The notes beneath the pieces are model-generated. The model ran no database searches. It was not told the DNA's origin and was given only the letters and a program-made list of their open reading frames with translations. A stretch of DNA of 64,000 bases from an uncultured Clostridia bacterium (lineage in GTDB: Bacteria > Bacillota > Clostridia > TANB77 > CAG-508), in assembly GCA_948530865.1 (NCBI GenBank), contig CAOTKV010000001.1, positions 62,001 to 126,000 of the forward strand, read 5' to 3'. Shown here piece after piece: positions 1 through 8,764 of the stretch. Position numbers and translations under genes: made by a program. How positions within the stretch are numbered: position 1 is the first letter of the stretch; every line of letters starts with the position of its first letter.

Positions 1-2408
1 TGCTACTATTAGGCACTATTATGATGATAAACATATTTAATAAAAGTGATGATAGTACTAAAGATAATAATATAAGTAATACAACTAATATAAAAGATAA
101 TAAATCAATGGATATTAATAATATAGAAAATGTTAATTCAATAGAAAACAATGAAACAACAATAGAAAATGAAGAAGATGACTTAATAATTGTTACAAAT
201 CAATTTTCATCTTTAGAGCAAGAAAATACAAATGGGTTAATTAAAGTAAATGTAAGTGGCTATAAAGGGGATATTTATACTCCTTCTGGTAATACATATA
301 ATCCCAATATTAACAAAAAACCAGTTACTATTATAGATAATCAAACAGATAAAACAGCACCTACTATAAATGTTACTTATAGTAAACAAGATATAACTAA
401 TGAAAATGTTATTGTAACATTAAGATTTAATGAGCAAGTAAGTAATATAACTAGTGGATATACATTAGCAGAAGATAGAATGAGTGCTTATAAAGAATAT
501 AAAGAAAATACTTCAGAAGAAGTTAAAGTATATGATTTGGCAGGGAACAAAGCAACTACTAAAATAGAAATTAAAAACATCGACAAAGTAAAACCACAAG
601 TAGCAAAAGTATCAGATTCGATATTTGCATCTAAAAAAATTCAAACTAAATTAACGATGGCAGATAATGAATCAGGTATTAACTTAAATGGTTGCAAATA
701 TAAAATTGACAATAAAGAAGAAATGAAAGATGAGAGCAATTATACTAAAATTACAGATTTAACATCATTAATAGAAAAAACAGTTGATAATGATGGAGTA
801 TATTATTTACATGTTATTTCAATGGACAATGCTGGAAATGTAAGAAAAGACACAATCAAATTAATTGTTGATACAGTAATGCCAACACTTCATATTAAAT
901 ATTCAAATACAGCAATTACTAATAAAGATGTAGTGGTTACAATTACATCAAACAAAGAAATGCAAGAAGTATCAGACTGGAAATCAAATAAAACTAAAAC
1001 TGTATTTACAAAAACTTATTCAAAAAATATAGATGAGGAAGTAGAATTTACAGATTTAGTAGGAAGAAAAATAAAAGCTCATATAAGAATAAATAATATA
1101 GATAAAGTAGAACCAGTAGAGCCAAAACTATCTCAAAATGTATTTAATACAAGACCTATTGATAATTCTAAAAATATAGACATTACTCTAACAGCTAACA
1201 TAAGCGATAATGAAGGTGGTTCTGGACTAAATTTAAGTAAATGTAAATATGTATTGAATCAAAGTAAAGATACTCCAAGCAACTTTAATTCAGCAGCTAC
1301 ATTTACAAAACAAGACCAAACATTATATTTTACAATAAAAGAGAATTCTACTTATTATTTACATATTCAATTAGTTGACAATGCAGGCAATGAAAGAGTA
1401 ACAACACAAACAATTATTAGTGATACTTTGAACCCTGTTGTTACAAGAGAATATAATATTAAAGAACACACAAACAAAAATGTTATTGTAACAATTAAAT
1501 CTAATGAAACACTAAAAGGAACAGAGGGCTGGGAAGTTTATGATAACGGAAAAACTTTGAGAAAAGAGTTTAACAAAAATATTGGAAGAACAATTTATAC
1601 ATTTTATGATTTAGGAGGAAATCCTGTTTCTGTAGATGTAACTATTTCTAATATTGATCAAGATAAACCAAACGATTCTGTAATTAATAAAAATACATTC
1701 AATACAAAAGAGTTTGATGTAGTAACTAGAATTTCAGATGTTGGATTTGGATTGAATTTAGAAGAATGTAAATATATTCTATCTTCAAATGAAAAAGCTA
1801 ATTTTGAAGGAGCAACTACATTTAAGAGTGAAAATGAAACATTAAAATTGAAAGTAGAACAAGATGGAATTTATTATTTACATACATTCTTAAAAGATGA
1901 AGTTGGAAACGAAAAAACTACAACTCATAAAATTATAGTAGATTCAACAAAACCAGAATTAGAGATTTCATATAGCAATACTCAAATTACTAATGAAAAT
2001 GTAACAGTAACAATAAAAGCTAATGAGGAGATACAACCAGTATCTGGTTGGAATTTATCTTTAGATAAAAGACAATTAAGTAAAACATTTTCAGCTAATA
2101 CAAATACTAATGTTGCAGTAAGAGATATAGCAGGAAATGAATCAACTGCTAAAATAGAAATTAATAATATTGATAAAACTAACCCAGAAATTGAAATAAA
2201 TTATTCAACAACTTCACAAACAATAGATTCAGTAACAGTAACAATAAAAGCAAATGAAAGAATACAAGGAATTGAAGGTTGGACTTTATCAAATGATGAA
2301 ACAACTTTAACTAAAGTATTTGATGAAAATGATACTCAAACAGTAACAATTAGAGATATTGCAGGAAATACAATAACAAAAAGTATTGTTGTTGCAAATA
2401 TTATATAG
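1..2408 (+). CDS. Ig-like repeat surface protein, 5' end cut by window
   Basis: The frame is open from base 3 and reads LLLGTIMMINIF before an Asn/Asp/Ser-rich stretch. The apparent ATG at 21 therefore lies inside a signal or membrane segment and the true start is upstream of the window. After about 100 low-complexity residues come alternating modules. Type A (about 80 residues: P-T-hydrophobic-x-Y-S, T-N-E/K-N-V-x-V-T-I, then V-x-D-x-A-G-N) starts near residues 110, 290, 470, 640 and 720. Type B (about 95 residues: GxNLxxCKY, then YYLHxxxxDxAGN) lies between the first four. Such repeats form stalks of exported adhesins. No LPXTG sorting signal is visible; the protein ends in VVANII. It is probably cell-surface cargo of the adjoining element, but no ligand can be inferred. 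Confidence 0.85.
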   Translation, partial: LLLGTIMMINIFNKSDDSTKDNNISNTTNIKDNKSMDINNIENVNSIENNETTIENEEDDLIIVTNQFSSLEQENTNGLIKVNVSGYKGDIYTPSGNTYNPNINKKPVTIIDNQTDKTAPTINVTYSKQDITNENVIVTLRFNEQVSNITSGYTLAEDRMSAYKEYKENTSEEVKVYDLAGNKATTKIEIKNIDKVKPQVAKVSDSIFASKKIQTKLTMADNESGINLNGCKYKIDNKEEMKDESNYTKITDLTSLIEKTVDNDGVYYLHVISMDNAGNVRKDTIKLIVDTVMPTLHIKYSNTAITNKDVVVTITSNKEMQEVSDWKSNKTKTVFTKTYSKNIDEEVEFTDLVGRKIKAHIRINNIDKVEPVEPKLSQNVFNTRPIDNSKNIDITLTANISDNEGGSGLNLSKCKYVLNQSKDTPSNFNSAATFTKQDQTLYFTIKENSTYYLHIQLVDNAGNERVTTQTIISDTLNPVVTREYNIKEHTNKNVIVTIKSNETLKGTEGWEVYDNGKTLRKEFNKNIGRTIYTFYDLGGNPVSVDVTISNIDQDKPNDSVINKNTFNTKEFDVVTRISDVGFGLNLEECKYILSSNEKANFEGATTFKSENETLKLKVEQDGIYYLHTFLKDEVGNEKTTTHKIIVDSTKPELEISYSNTQITNENVTVTIKANEEIQPVSGWNLSLDKRQLSKTFSANTNTNVAVRDIAGNESTAKIEINNIDKTNPEIEINYSTTSQTIDSVTVTIKANERIQGIEGWTLSNDETTLTKVFDENDTQTVTIRDIAGNTITKSIVVANII

Positions 2409-2410
2409 AT

Positions 2411-2441
2411 TTTAAAGGGCAGTACAATACTGTCCTTTAAA
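2411..2441 (+). terminator. Stem-loop after the surface protein gene
   Basis: The arms at 2411-2424 and 2428-2441 pair over 14 bp with one G-U and a CAA loop, starting 2 bases after the stop codon. No T-run follows (AATAGG instead), so it is more likely an RNA-stabilising or processing hairpin than an efficient intrinsic terminator. Confidence 0.55.
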
Positions 2442-2459
2442 AATAGGTAGGTGATAAAA

Positions 2460-3456
2460 TTGAATAAAGAAGAATATAAAAAGATACTTAATCGGATTAA
2501 GAATATTTGAACCAATTCCAGAAGAAGCAAAGAAGTTTGTTGAAGATGAGTATTTAAGGTTATTTAGAACAAATAATATAAGCGAAGAACTAAAAGAAAA
2601 ATATAAATTAATATTAAAAAATGTTTTTAATGAAAACAAGTATGTTAATTTTGAAGAAAACTGTCAAATAATTAATGCTATTAATGAACTAGAAAAAATT
2701 GATAGCAAATTTAAAGCTATAATATTAAAATCAGAATTAAACAATTTAAAACAAGATGAATGCTGTAATTTATATGAATTAAACAAAAAGTATATAGAAG
2801 ATTATATGGAACTAAAAGATGATATACAAATGTATGAACCAAGAAATGGTCCTAGCTATCCATTGAATCCATTTGAAAATTTAAAAATTATGTTTATGCT
2901 TGAAAAAGATGAAAAAGTATTTTCTAAAGATGAAATATTTTTTTGTGGAAAAGAAGAATTGCAACCTAATCTTATAGATGTTTTGAAATATCATTTTGTT
3001 CCTGAAGTAATAATAGATATAGAAAAAGCATTAGAGATAAAAATGGATAATATAATAAATGACAAATACGAAGCATATCAATTTGAAGTTGGTGTTTTAT
3101 TAGATAAAGATGATCCAGAATATGAATGTTATAATGAAGTTTGGGATTATAAAAATGGATATTATAATGAAAATTGGGGATTTACTAAAAAATATGATGA
3201 AGCATTAGAATTTATAGATAACTATGTAAAAAATGGAAATAATAATACATATGGAATAATATCTTGCATAAAAGTAAATGAAGAAGAGTTTAACAGTATA
3301 TACAATGGTAGTTCAGAAATTATTGATATGGATTATGATTTAGGCAATGTGATTTGCAGTAAATATAAAAATAAAGATAATGAAATTATTGAAAATTTTA
3401 TAGATAAAAATACTAAAATAAATGAGAATGAAGAAGATGAAGAAGAAACAATATAA
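2460..3456 (+). CDS. Acidic-tailed accessory protein, read through a +1 shift at CGG
   Basis: TTG at 2460 follows AGGTG with 6-base spacing and begins MNKEEYKKILN. In that frame the gene stops at 2508. Skipping the C of the CGG codon at 2493 continues as GLRIFEPIPEEAKKFVEDEY and stays open to 3456, giving about 331 residues. The downstream frame has no start codon of its own until 2806 and none with a ribosome site. The second half (YQFEVGVLLDKDDPEYECYN, then a D-E-A-x-x-F-I-x-x-Y segment) resembles, from memory, accessory proteins of clostridial mobile elements; I know no function. The tail is EEDEEETI, and the next gene has its own AGGAGG after the stop, so the tail is not imposed by an overlapping ribosome site. 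Confidence 0.75.
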
Positions 3457-3471
3457 TAGGAGGAACTATAG

Positions 3472-4446
3472 ATGGAAAAGCAGAGAAAAAAACAATGTGA
3501 AGAAGGTATAAAAATAATTTGTGCGAAATACAGATTGAAACTTAAAGAAATATCTAATAATGAAATTGCAATATGTGCTAAAAATAGTGCTAAAAAGTGG
3601 GTTGAATGGATTAAATTTAATTTTGATAAAGAAAATATTATAGTAAATAAAGAACAATGTAGTTTGTTGTTTTGTGATATACGAGAAGATATTACTCCAG
3701 ATTTATTACTTGATTTTGTAGCAGACATTAATACTATAGCTCGCAAATTTGATACACATATAAAATTACAAACTATTATTACTGCAAAAGATTGGCAAGA
3801 AATTGCAAAGGTTTATGATGCTTATGAAGATAACCGTTACCAAGTTCAATTTAAAGATATTGATTTTAAAAAAGGTGATAAATATTTATACTTTACTATA
3901 GTGTATGAGAAAAAAAAGATGAATGGATTGTTTAGAGTACATCATTTAATTAAGGAAGATCTAGTATTAGAATGTATTGATTGTTACTCTAAAAATGAGA
4001 GAAATTTTGTTAATGCACATTGGGAAGAAATTGAGGAAAAATTATGTAATTATGTAAAAGAAAAGCAAAACGAAGTAGAAAAACATATAGAAAAGGATAT
4101 TTTTGAATTAAAACAAATTTATACTAAAACAAGTCAAAATTATGTGTATATCGACAAACAGGATATATTGGATTTCTTTGATTATGATTGTAAATTAATA
4201 GAAAAAATTACAAATCAATATGATAATGGAACTCAATATAAATTAGAATTAGAAGTTGACATTAATAAAGAACTATCAGAATTTAGATTATATAGTAAAG
4301 CAAAAGAAGAAAAGCAGTATATAAAAAGTTATGAAGGAAAATTAAATTTGGATTCAGTATTATACTTTTTATGTTATTCTAATTATGAAAGTTTTTTAAT
4401 GGATATAAATGACTCTAATGATATTGAGGAAGAAAACTCCATATGA
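3472..4446 (+). CDS. Acidic-tailed hypothetical protein, 324 aa
   Basis: ATG at 3472 sits 8 bases after AGGAGG, in line with the upstream gene (15-bp gap). The protein is lysine- and glutamate-rich with no signal peptide or membrane segment, so it is probably cytoplasmic. The middle (about 190-225) is a charged helical stretch, EEKLCNYVKEKQNEVEKHIE, that could form a coiled coil. It ends SNDIEEENSI. I do not recognise the fold. It is the last gene before the first promoter/hairpin cassette and probably closes the first transcription segment. Confidence 0.85.
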   Translation: MEKQRKKQCEEGIKIICAKYRLKLKEISNNEIAICAKNSAKKWVEWIKFNFDKENIIVNKEQCSLLFCDIREDITPDLLLDFVADINTIARKFDTHIKLQTIITAKDWQEIAKVYDAYEDNRYQVQFKDIDFKKGDKYLYFTIVYEKKKMNGLFRVHHLIKEDLVLECIDCYSKNERNFVNAHWEEIEEKLCNYVKEKQNEVEKHIEKDIFELKQIYTKTSQNYVYIDKQDILDFFDYDCKLIEKITNQYDNGTQYKLELEVDINKELSEFRLYSKAKEEKQYIKSYEGKLNLDSVLYFLCYSNYESFLMDINDSNDIEEENSI

Positions 4447-4469
4447 ATAAATAGGGAAAAATTTGGGAA

Positions 4470-4498
4470 TTGAAAACCCCTATATAAAATATTATGAT
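4470..4498 (+). promoter_or_regulatory. Promoter, cassette copy 1
   Basis: TTGAAA at 4470-4475, a 17-base spacer and TATGAT at 4493-4498, preceded by GGGAA. The same GGGAATTGAAA block, the same spacing and a following hairpin recur at 19987. The predicted transcript starts near 4505, only a few bases before the stem-loop. Confidence 0.6.
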
Positions 4499-4507
4499 GT
4501 TAATATC

Positions 4508-4550
4508 AAAACTTATAAGTTGCTTGAAAAAGTGACTTGTGAGTTTTTTT
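4508..4550 (+). terminator. 5'-proximal hairpin with T-run (attenuator-like)
   Basis: The arms at 4508-4520 and 4535-4547 pair over 13 bp with two G-U pairs and a 14-base loop, and seven Ts follow (4544-4550). Because it begins right after the predicted start of the 4470 promoter, it could terminate a 45-nt RNA, attenuate the downstream operon, or end the upstream unit. Confidence 0.6.
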
Positions 4551-4571
4551 ATTTATCGCAATGTAGTGTAA

Positions 4572-4628
4572 AGAACATTCCAGTCTGCTTTGCTGGCGAT
4601 GTGGGGGCAGTACCCACCTTTGCAACCA
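4572..4628 (+). other. GC-rich structured leader segment
   Basis: A gene-free stretch of clearly higher GC than anything around it lies between the hairpin and the ribosome site of the radical SAM gene. It can form CCAG/CTGG (around 4575-4591) and GTGGG/CCCAC (around 4596-4612) stems. I match it to no riboswitch or RNA family. It may be a cis-regulatory RNA or a remnant of other DNA. Confidence 0.35.
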
Positions 4629-4645
4629 TTATAATAGGAGGAAAA

Positions 4646-5487
4646 TTGAAGCAAAGAATTTAAGAGTTTTTATAAAACAGTAGAAGGAAATGAAGGAAGT
4701 AAATGCAAATATCCTACACGACTTGATACATATGGTTGTGGCTGTCAGCATGATTGCAAATATTGTTATGCAAAATCATTATTAGATTTTAGAAATTTAT
4801 GGAATCCAAATGATCCGAGTGTAGCTGATACAAGCAAGATAGAGAGAAAAATAAAAAAATTACCTAAAGGAACAATATTGCGATTAGGTCGGAATGACCG
4901 ATTGTTTCCAACCAATTGAAAAGAAATATAAAGTTACATATAACACGATAAAGCTATTAAATAAGTATGGAATAGGTTATTTAATAGTTACTAAATCAAA
5001 TTTAATAGCTGATGATGAATATATAAAAATATTAGACAAAAAGTTAGCACATATTCAAATTACAATAACAACTACACAAGATGATTTATCACTTACTTAT
5101 GAAAAAGCAACTGTTCCAAGTAAACGAATTGAAGCCATTGAAAAATTACAAGAACATGGATTTGATGTACAGGTTAGACTTTCACCATTTATTGAACAAT
5201 ATATAGACTTTGATATTTTAAACAACATTAAATGTGACAAAATTTTAATTGAATTTTTGAGAGTAAATTCATGGATAAAGAGATGGTTTGACTTAGATTA
5301 TTCTAAATATACTTTAAAACAAAGTGGATATTGTCATTTACAGTTAAAAGATAAGATTAAAATGTTAAAGAAAATAACTGGATTTGAAGAAGTAACAATA
5401 TGTGAAGATGTTTCTAATCATTATTTGTATTGGAAAAGAAATGTAAATGTAAATAAAGATGATTGTTGCAATTTAAGAAAGGAATAA
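4646..5487 (+). CDS. SPL-type radical SAM protein, interrupted frame (CGG +1 site)
   Basis: The N-terminal part carries YKTVEGNEGSKCKYPTRLD followed by the cluster motif C-QHD-C-KY-C (CX3CX2C) for the 4Fe-4S/SAM site. The frame then reads RLG, meets CGG at 4890 and stops at 4917-4919. Skipping that C gives RLGGMTDCFQPIEKKY, the expected family sequence, and runs to 5487 (about 279 aa in all). The family is related to spore photoproduct lyase; the substrate here is unknown. A second problem lies at the start: TTG 4646 follows AGGAGG by only 4 bases, and C4652 must also be skipped to enter the frame, since no start codon exists in frame. It is either recoded or a decaying gene. It is one of only two genes of the array lacking a clear acidic tail (NLRKE). 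Confidence 0.7.
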
Positions 5488-5488
5488 A

Positions 5489-6706
5489 ATGAATAATATT
5501 ACTGATTATAAGAAATGTAAAGAAATATTAAAAAAAGATTTTAGTAAGGAAAATAATATAAATAAGTTGCTAATGGATAAAGTTAGTTTAATTGATTCTT
5601 ACAATTTCACATTTAAGCATGAAGAATATGCAACAACATTAGAATCATTAAAAAGAGGTTTTATTGTTAAAGTGGAAGATGTAGCTGCTAAAGGTTATGT
5701 TCCTAAAGATCCTTTCATGTCTGTTAATATACTAAAAGCAAAAGAAGAGATTGATAATAGATTAGATTACCTATACTTTAGTAATGAAAAAGAAGATTTT
5801 TTTAATAATGTAAATAAATATGAAGTCGATCTTCTTCATGTTGAAGAAGAAAAACAAGACTATGAAAAAGATGAAATAATGACCTTAGAGGAATTAGGTA
5901 GAGAAATTTCGATTGAATTAGCAAATATAATGTTTAATTGCGAATATTCGTGCTGGAAAATCTTCAAGCAAGATACTTTAGAAGATTATAAAGAACAAAT
6001 GAAAGAAATTATAGAAAATGATAGAGATATTCAAGATATAGCCAAAAGCAACAATACTACTTATGAAAATATCATACAATCCATTGAAGAAGCAAAAGCT
6101 AATTTAGAACCAATAAATGAGATAAAAGGCTTTTTTAAGATAAAAGATTTTTACTGTAAATTTCCAGATAAAACTGATAAAAGGTATAAATTACCAGATA
6201 ACCAAAAACAGTTAAACATTTACATTAAAAAGGAAAAAGAATTAATAAAAGTAAATACCCTATTTGTAAATAAAGAAGATTCAATACGAGACATAAATAA
6301 ATATGTAAAAGAAATTATGTGCAGACAGATAGGAGAAATATTGCCAGATGGAACAATTGAAAAAGAATATTTTAGGCAAGGTTATATCTATAAGAATTTT
6401 GAGAATTTTTATAAACGAGAAGGAATATGCTATGTATCTGAACTTGATGAAAATAATATAAATGATGCAGGTATTACTTTTGAAGGAATATGTGAAGATG
6501 TTAGAGATTATTTGGTAGTTAATGGAGTAGATTTAAACAAAGTTCCTTTTGAGGACATTGAAATAATGGCTGAAGATGTTTTTGAACAAGTTGATTGGCA
6601 ATTTGTATGTTCATTAATTCAAGATGATTGGTTAGAAGGATATTTAGAAGATTTTCCAGATGAATACTTTGTTAATGGTAAAAATGAGGTATTAGAAAAT
6701 GAATAA
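5489..6706 (+). CDS. Hypothetical accessory protein, 405 aa, paralogue of the 21735 gene
   Basis: ATG follows AAAGGA and comes 1 base after the upstream stop. Residues about 135-195 (TLEELGREISIELANIMF, then DxQDIA) align with a segment of the protein at 21735 (TIKEVGEKHSIRLANLMF), so the two share a domain. The C-terminal third is acidic (DVRDYLVVNGVDL, DVFEQVDWQFVCSLIQDDW) and ends NEVLENE, a weak version of the tail seen in its neighbours. No signal or membrane segment. Function unknown. Confidence 0.85.
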   Translation: MNNITDYKKCKEILKKDFSKENNINKLLMDKVSLIDSYNFTFKHEEYATTLESLKRGFIVKVEDVAAKGYVPKDPFMSVNILKAKEEIDNRLDYLYFSNEKEDFFNNVNKYEVDLLHVEEEKQDYEKDEIMTLEELGREISIELANIMFNCEYSCWKIFKQDTLEDYKEQMKEIIENDRDIQDIAKSNNTTYENIIQSIEEAKANLEPINEIKGFFKIKDFYCKFPDKTDKRYKLPDNQKQLNIYIKKEKELIKVNTLFVNKEDSIRDINKYVKEIMCRQIGEILPDGTIEKEYFRQGYIYKNFENFYKREGICYVSELDENNINDAGITFEGICEDVRDYLVVNGVDLNKVPFEDIEIMAEDVFEQVDWQFVCSLIQDDWLEGYLEDFPDEYFVNGKNEVLENE

Positions 6707-7049
6707 AGAAAAGATAGATTTAACTAGTATAGAAGGAATTAAAAAGCAAATAGATATTTTATCTAATCAGTATGAAGAATTAGACAGAGAATATATAGAA
6801 TATAAAGAAGCTGATATGAACAGAGAAGCAGGAAGAATAGCAAACAAAAAATATAAAATATCCTTAGAACTTGATAATCTAAAATCAAAACTTAAATTGA
6901 AAGAATTAGTGGAAAAAGAAAAAAAAGACAAAATATTTTCATTGCAAAGAAGAATTGACATATTTGAAAGGTTTTTAGTTGATAAAGGTTTAATAGATGA
7001 ATTTGACAGGTATGAATTAGATATAAAAGAAGAGGAAGAAGAATTATGA
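6699..7049 (+). CDS. Small coiled-coil acidic-tailed protein, 116 aa
   Basis: It overlaps the upstream gene by 8 bases and has GAGGT before its ATG, so the two are translationally coupled. Nearly the whole protein is charged helix (EGIKKQIDILSNQYEELDRE, LDNLKSKLKLKELVEKEKKD) with heptad-like spacing of I/L/Y, suggesting a coiled coil or dimeric scaffold. It ends DIKEEEEEL, one of the cleanest examples of the shared tail. No family recognised. Confidence 0.8.
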   Translation: MNKEKIDLTSIEGIKKQIDILSNQYEELDREYIEYKEADMNREAGRIANKKYKISLELDNLKSKLKLKELVEKEKKDKIFSLQRRIDIFERFLVDKGLIDEFDRYELDIKEEEEEL

Positions 7050-7585
7050 AATATGAGAACATATTAATATTAAAAGCTAATATGAAAGAAACAGAAATAA
7101 GCGAAGAAATTAAAAGAATAAAAGATTATTTAAAAAATCACAATATAAATCTTATTTCATTTGAAAATTTAGGAGAAAAAGCATTATTCTATGAAACTGA
7201 AAATAATAAAAATGGATTATATTTTCAAACGATATTTTATACAAATCAAGAAGAAAAAGAAAATTTTGAAAGTTTTATTAAAAATAGTAATAACTTTATA
7301 AAGCAAATGACTGTAGAAATAGAAAATTCAAAAGAAATTTTTAAACAAATAAAAGAGCTTAATGAAACATTTCTATTAAAAGGTATTGCTAGTGAAGTTG
7401 TTACAAGAATAGAAGATATGAATGAAGATGGAAGGAATATTCCATTAGAATTAGATAACATAGTTGATATAGCAGACAAGATTACAGATCATATCTTCTT
7501 TAATGAAACTATGAATGGAATTATAGATAATTATTTAAATGAGTATTATCCAGAAAAGGAAGACACGCAAGACTTGGAGGAGTAA
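7046..7585 (+). CDS. bS6-like domain protein with acidic tail, 179 aa
   Basis: ATGA overlap with the previous stop. Residues 1-95 follow the pattern of ribosomal protein bS6: MKYENILILKANMKETEI, an alpha helix EEIKRIKDYLKNHNINL, then G-x-K-A-L-F-Y-E-T, a KNGLYFQTIFY strand and a final EEKENFESFIK helix. bS6 is normally about 95-130 aa and chromosomal. Here about 85 extra acidic residues follow, ending DTQDLEE. It could be a host-ribosome mimic or just the same ferredoxin-like fold. The assignment is by pattern only. Confidence 0.75.
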   Translation: MKYENILILKANMKETEISEEIKRIKDYLKNHNINLISFENLGEKALFYETENNKNGLYFQTIFYTNQEEKENFESFIKNSNNFIKQMTVEIENSKEIFKQIKELNETFLLKGIASEVVTRIEDMNEDGRNIPLELDNIVDIADKITDHIFFNETMNGIIDNYLNEYYPEKEDTQDLEE

Positions 7586-7589
7586 TTTT

Positions 7590-8762
7590 ATGATAATTAA
7601 AATAGGAAAATTTAATTTTGTGAGTGAGAATAAAGAAGAATTTAGGCTGTTTCAAGATAATAGTTATTCAATGTTTAGTTATTTTTATATGGATGGTAAA
7701 GAAGATACTTTATATGTGCATAGTAGAAGTGATTTTGATAAAGAAAATAAAGAATATTATAAATTTGAACAAGAATTATTAAAGAGATATTACATATTAG
7801 AGTACAGTTCTTTGATTCATAATAGAATACAAAAATTTATAAGTGATAAGACATTTGAAATATTTAAGAATAATAATTATTCAAGCTACGAGTTATATAA
7901 AGACATATCTATAAGAAAATTACAAAGTTTAGATACTGATATAAAATGTAGCCTTTCTTATAATACAAAAATAAATTTCAATACAAGCAAACTTGTTTAT
8001 GCACTAGATAATGGTGATTCAATAATTTTTGATCCATATACTGAAGAAATACATAATTTAGAAGAACTCTATAAAAAGGGATTATTTGATAATGAAATTA
8101 AAGCAGGATTGATTTTAAAAGAAATACAGCATAAGAAAGCTCCAAAATTTATTTTGAAATTGGCAGAGATAAATACTTTTCTTAAAGAAAAGAAAAATGT
8201 TAATTTAATATTTAATGATGGAAACAAGATAAAAACAGAAGCAGAACTAGATGAAATATTTAATATATATGGTAAAAAAATTAGTTTGCATTCAAGTAAT
8301 GAACTTGAAAATTTAAATGCAGTAACTTTTAATAAATCGGAGGTTACAATAAATTCAGAAGATTTTAGTGATATAGAAAAACAAATAATAAGAACAACAG
8401 AAGATATTATATTACATAAAGTGGATCAACTGAAAGAAGAATTAAAAGATAAATTTGATAAGTATAGAAATGAAACTGAATATTATATGCCAGATACTAT
8501 AAAAGAATGTATTGAAAGAATAACAACTTTGGAAAAAAATAATTTTAAAATTGAGCAAGAACAAGAAAAAGAAAAATATCCAGGTTGGTATTCTAAAGAA
8601 TTTACAAATTTATGGCAAGATTATGAAAGAATTAAAACACTAGAAAATATTGATAATTTAGAAGATATAAAGGATGAAGCTATAAAAACTGAAGATGAAG
8701 AACTTAAAAAAATTTATTATATGTTTGGTGGAGAAGAAGATGAAGAAAGTGAGGAGTTATAA
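7590..8762 (+). CDS. Acidic-tailed hypothetical protein, 390 aa
   Basis: I start it at ATG 7590, behind GGAGG at 7576, rather than at an in-frame ATG at 7539 that lies inside the upstream gene. MIIKIGKFNFVS begins a beta-rich first third (YFYMDGKEDTLYVHSRSDFD); the centre mixes strands and helices; the last 100 residues are helical (EKQIIRTTEDIILHKVDQLK). The tail is EEDEESEEL. No catalytic motif or known family seen. Confidence 0.82.
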   Translation: MIIKIGKFNFVSENKEEFRLFQDNSYSMFSYFYMDGKEDTLYVHSRSDFDKENKEYYKFEQELLKRYYILEYSSLIHNRIQKFISDKTFEIFKNNNYSSYELYKDISIRKLQSLDTDIKCSLSYNTKINFNTSKLVYALDNGDSIIFDPYTEEIHNLEELYKKGLFDNEIKAGLILKEIQHKKAPKFILKLAEINTFLKEKKNVNLIFNDGNKIKTEAELDEIFNIYGKKISLHSSNELENLNAVTFNKSEVTINSEDFSDIEKQIIRTTEDIILHKVDQLKEELKDKFDKYRNETEYYMPDTIKECIERITTLEKNNFKIEQEQEKEKYPGWYSKEFTNLWQDYERIKTLENIDNLEDIKDEAIKTEDEELKKIYYMFGGEEDEESEEL

Positions 8763-8764
8763 AG

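Noticed and set aside
4463..4663. 66-codon open frame from a TTG across the promoter, hairpin and GC-rich segment
   Set aside because: It covers a consensus promoter, a perfect hairpin and a GC-rich spacer, has no ribosome site and no protein-like composition. It is best read as non-coding leader.
4894..5487. Independent gene starting at ATG 4894
   Set aside because: No ribosome site, and the ATG is the Met of the conserved GGMTDCFQ block in the middle of the radical SAM protein. It is the second half of the 4646 gene.
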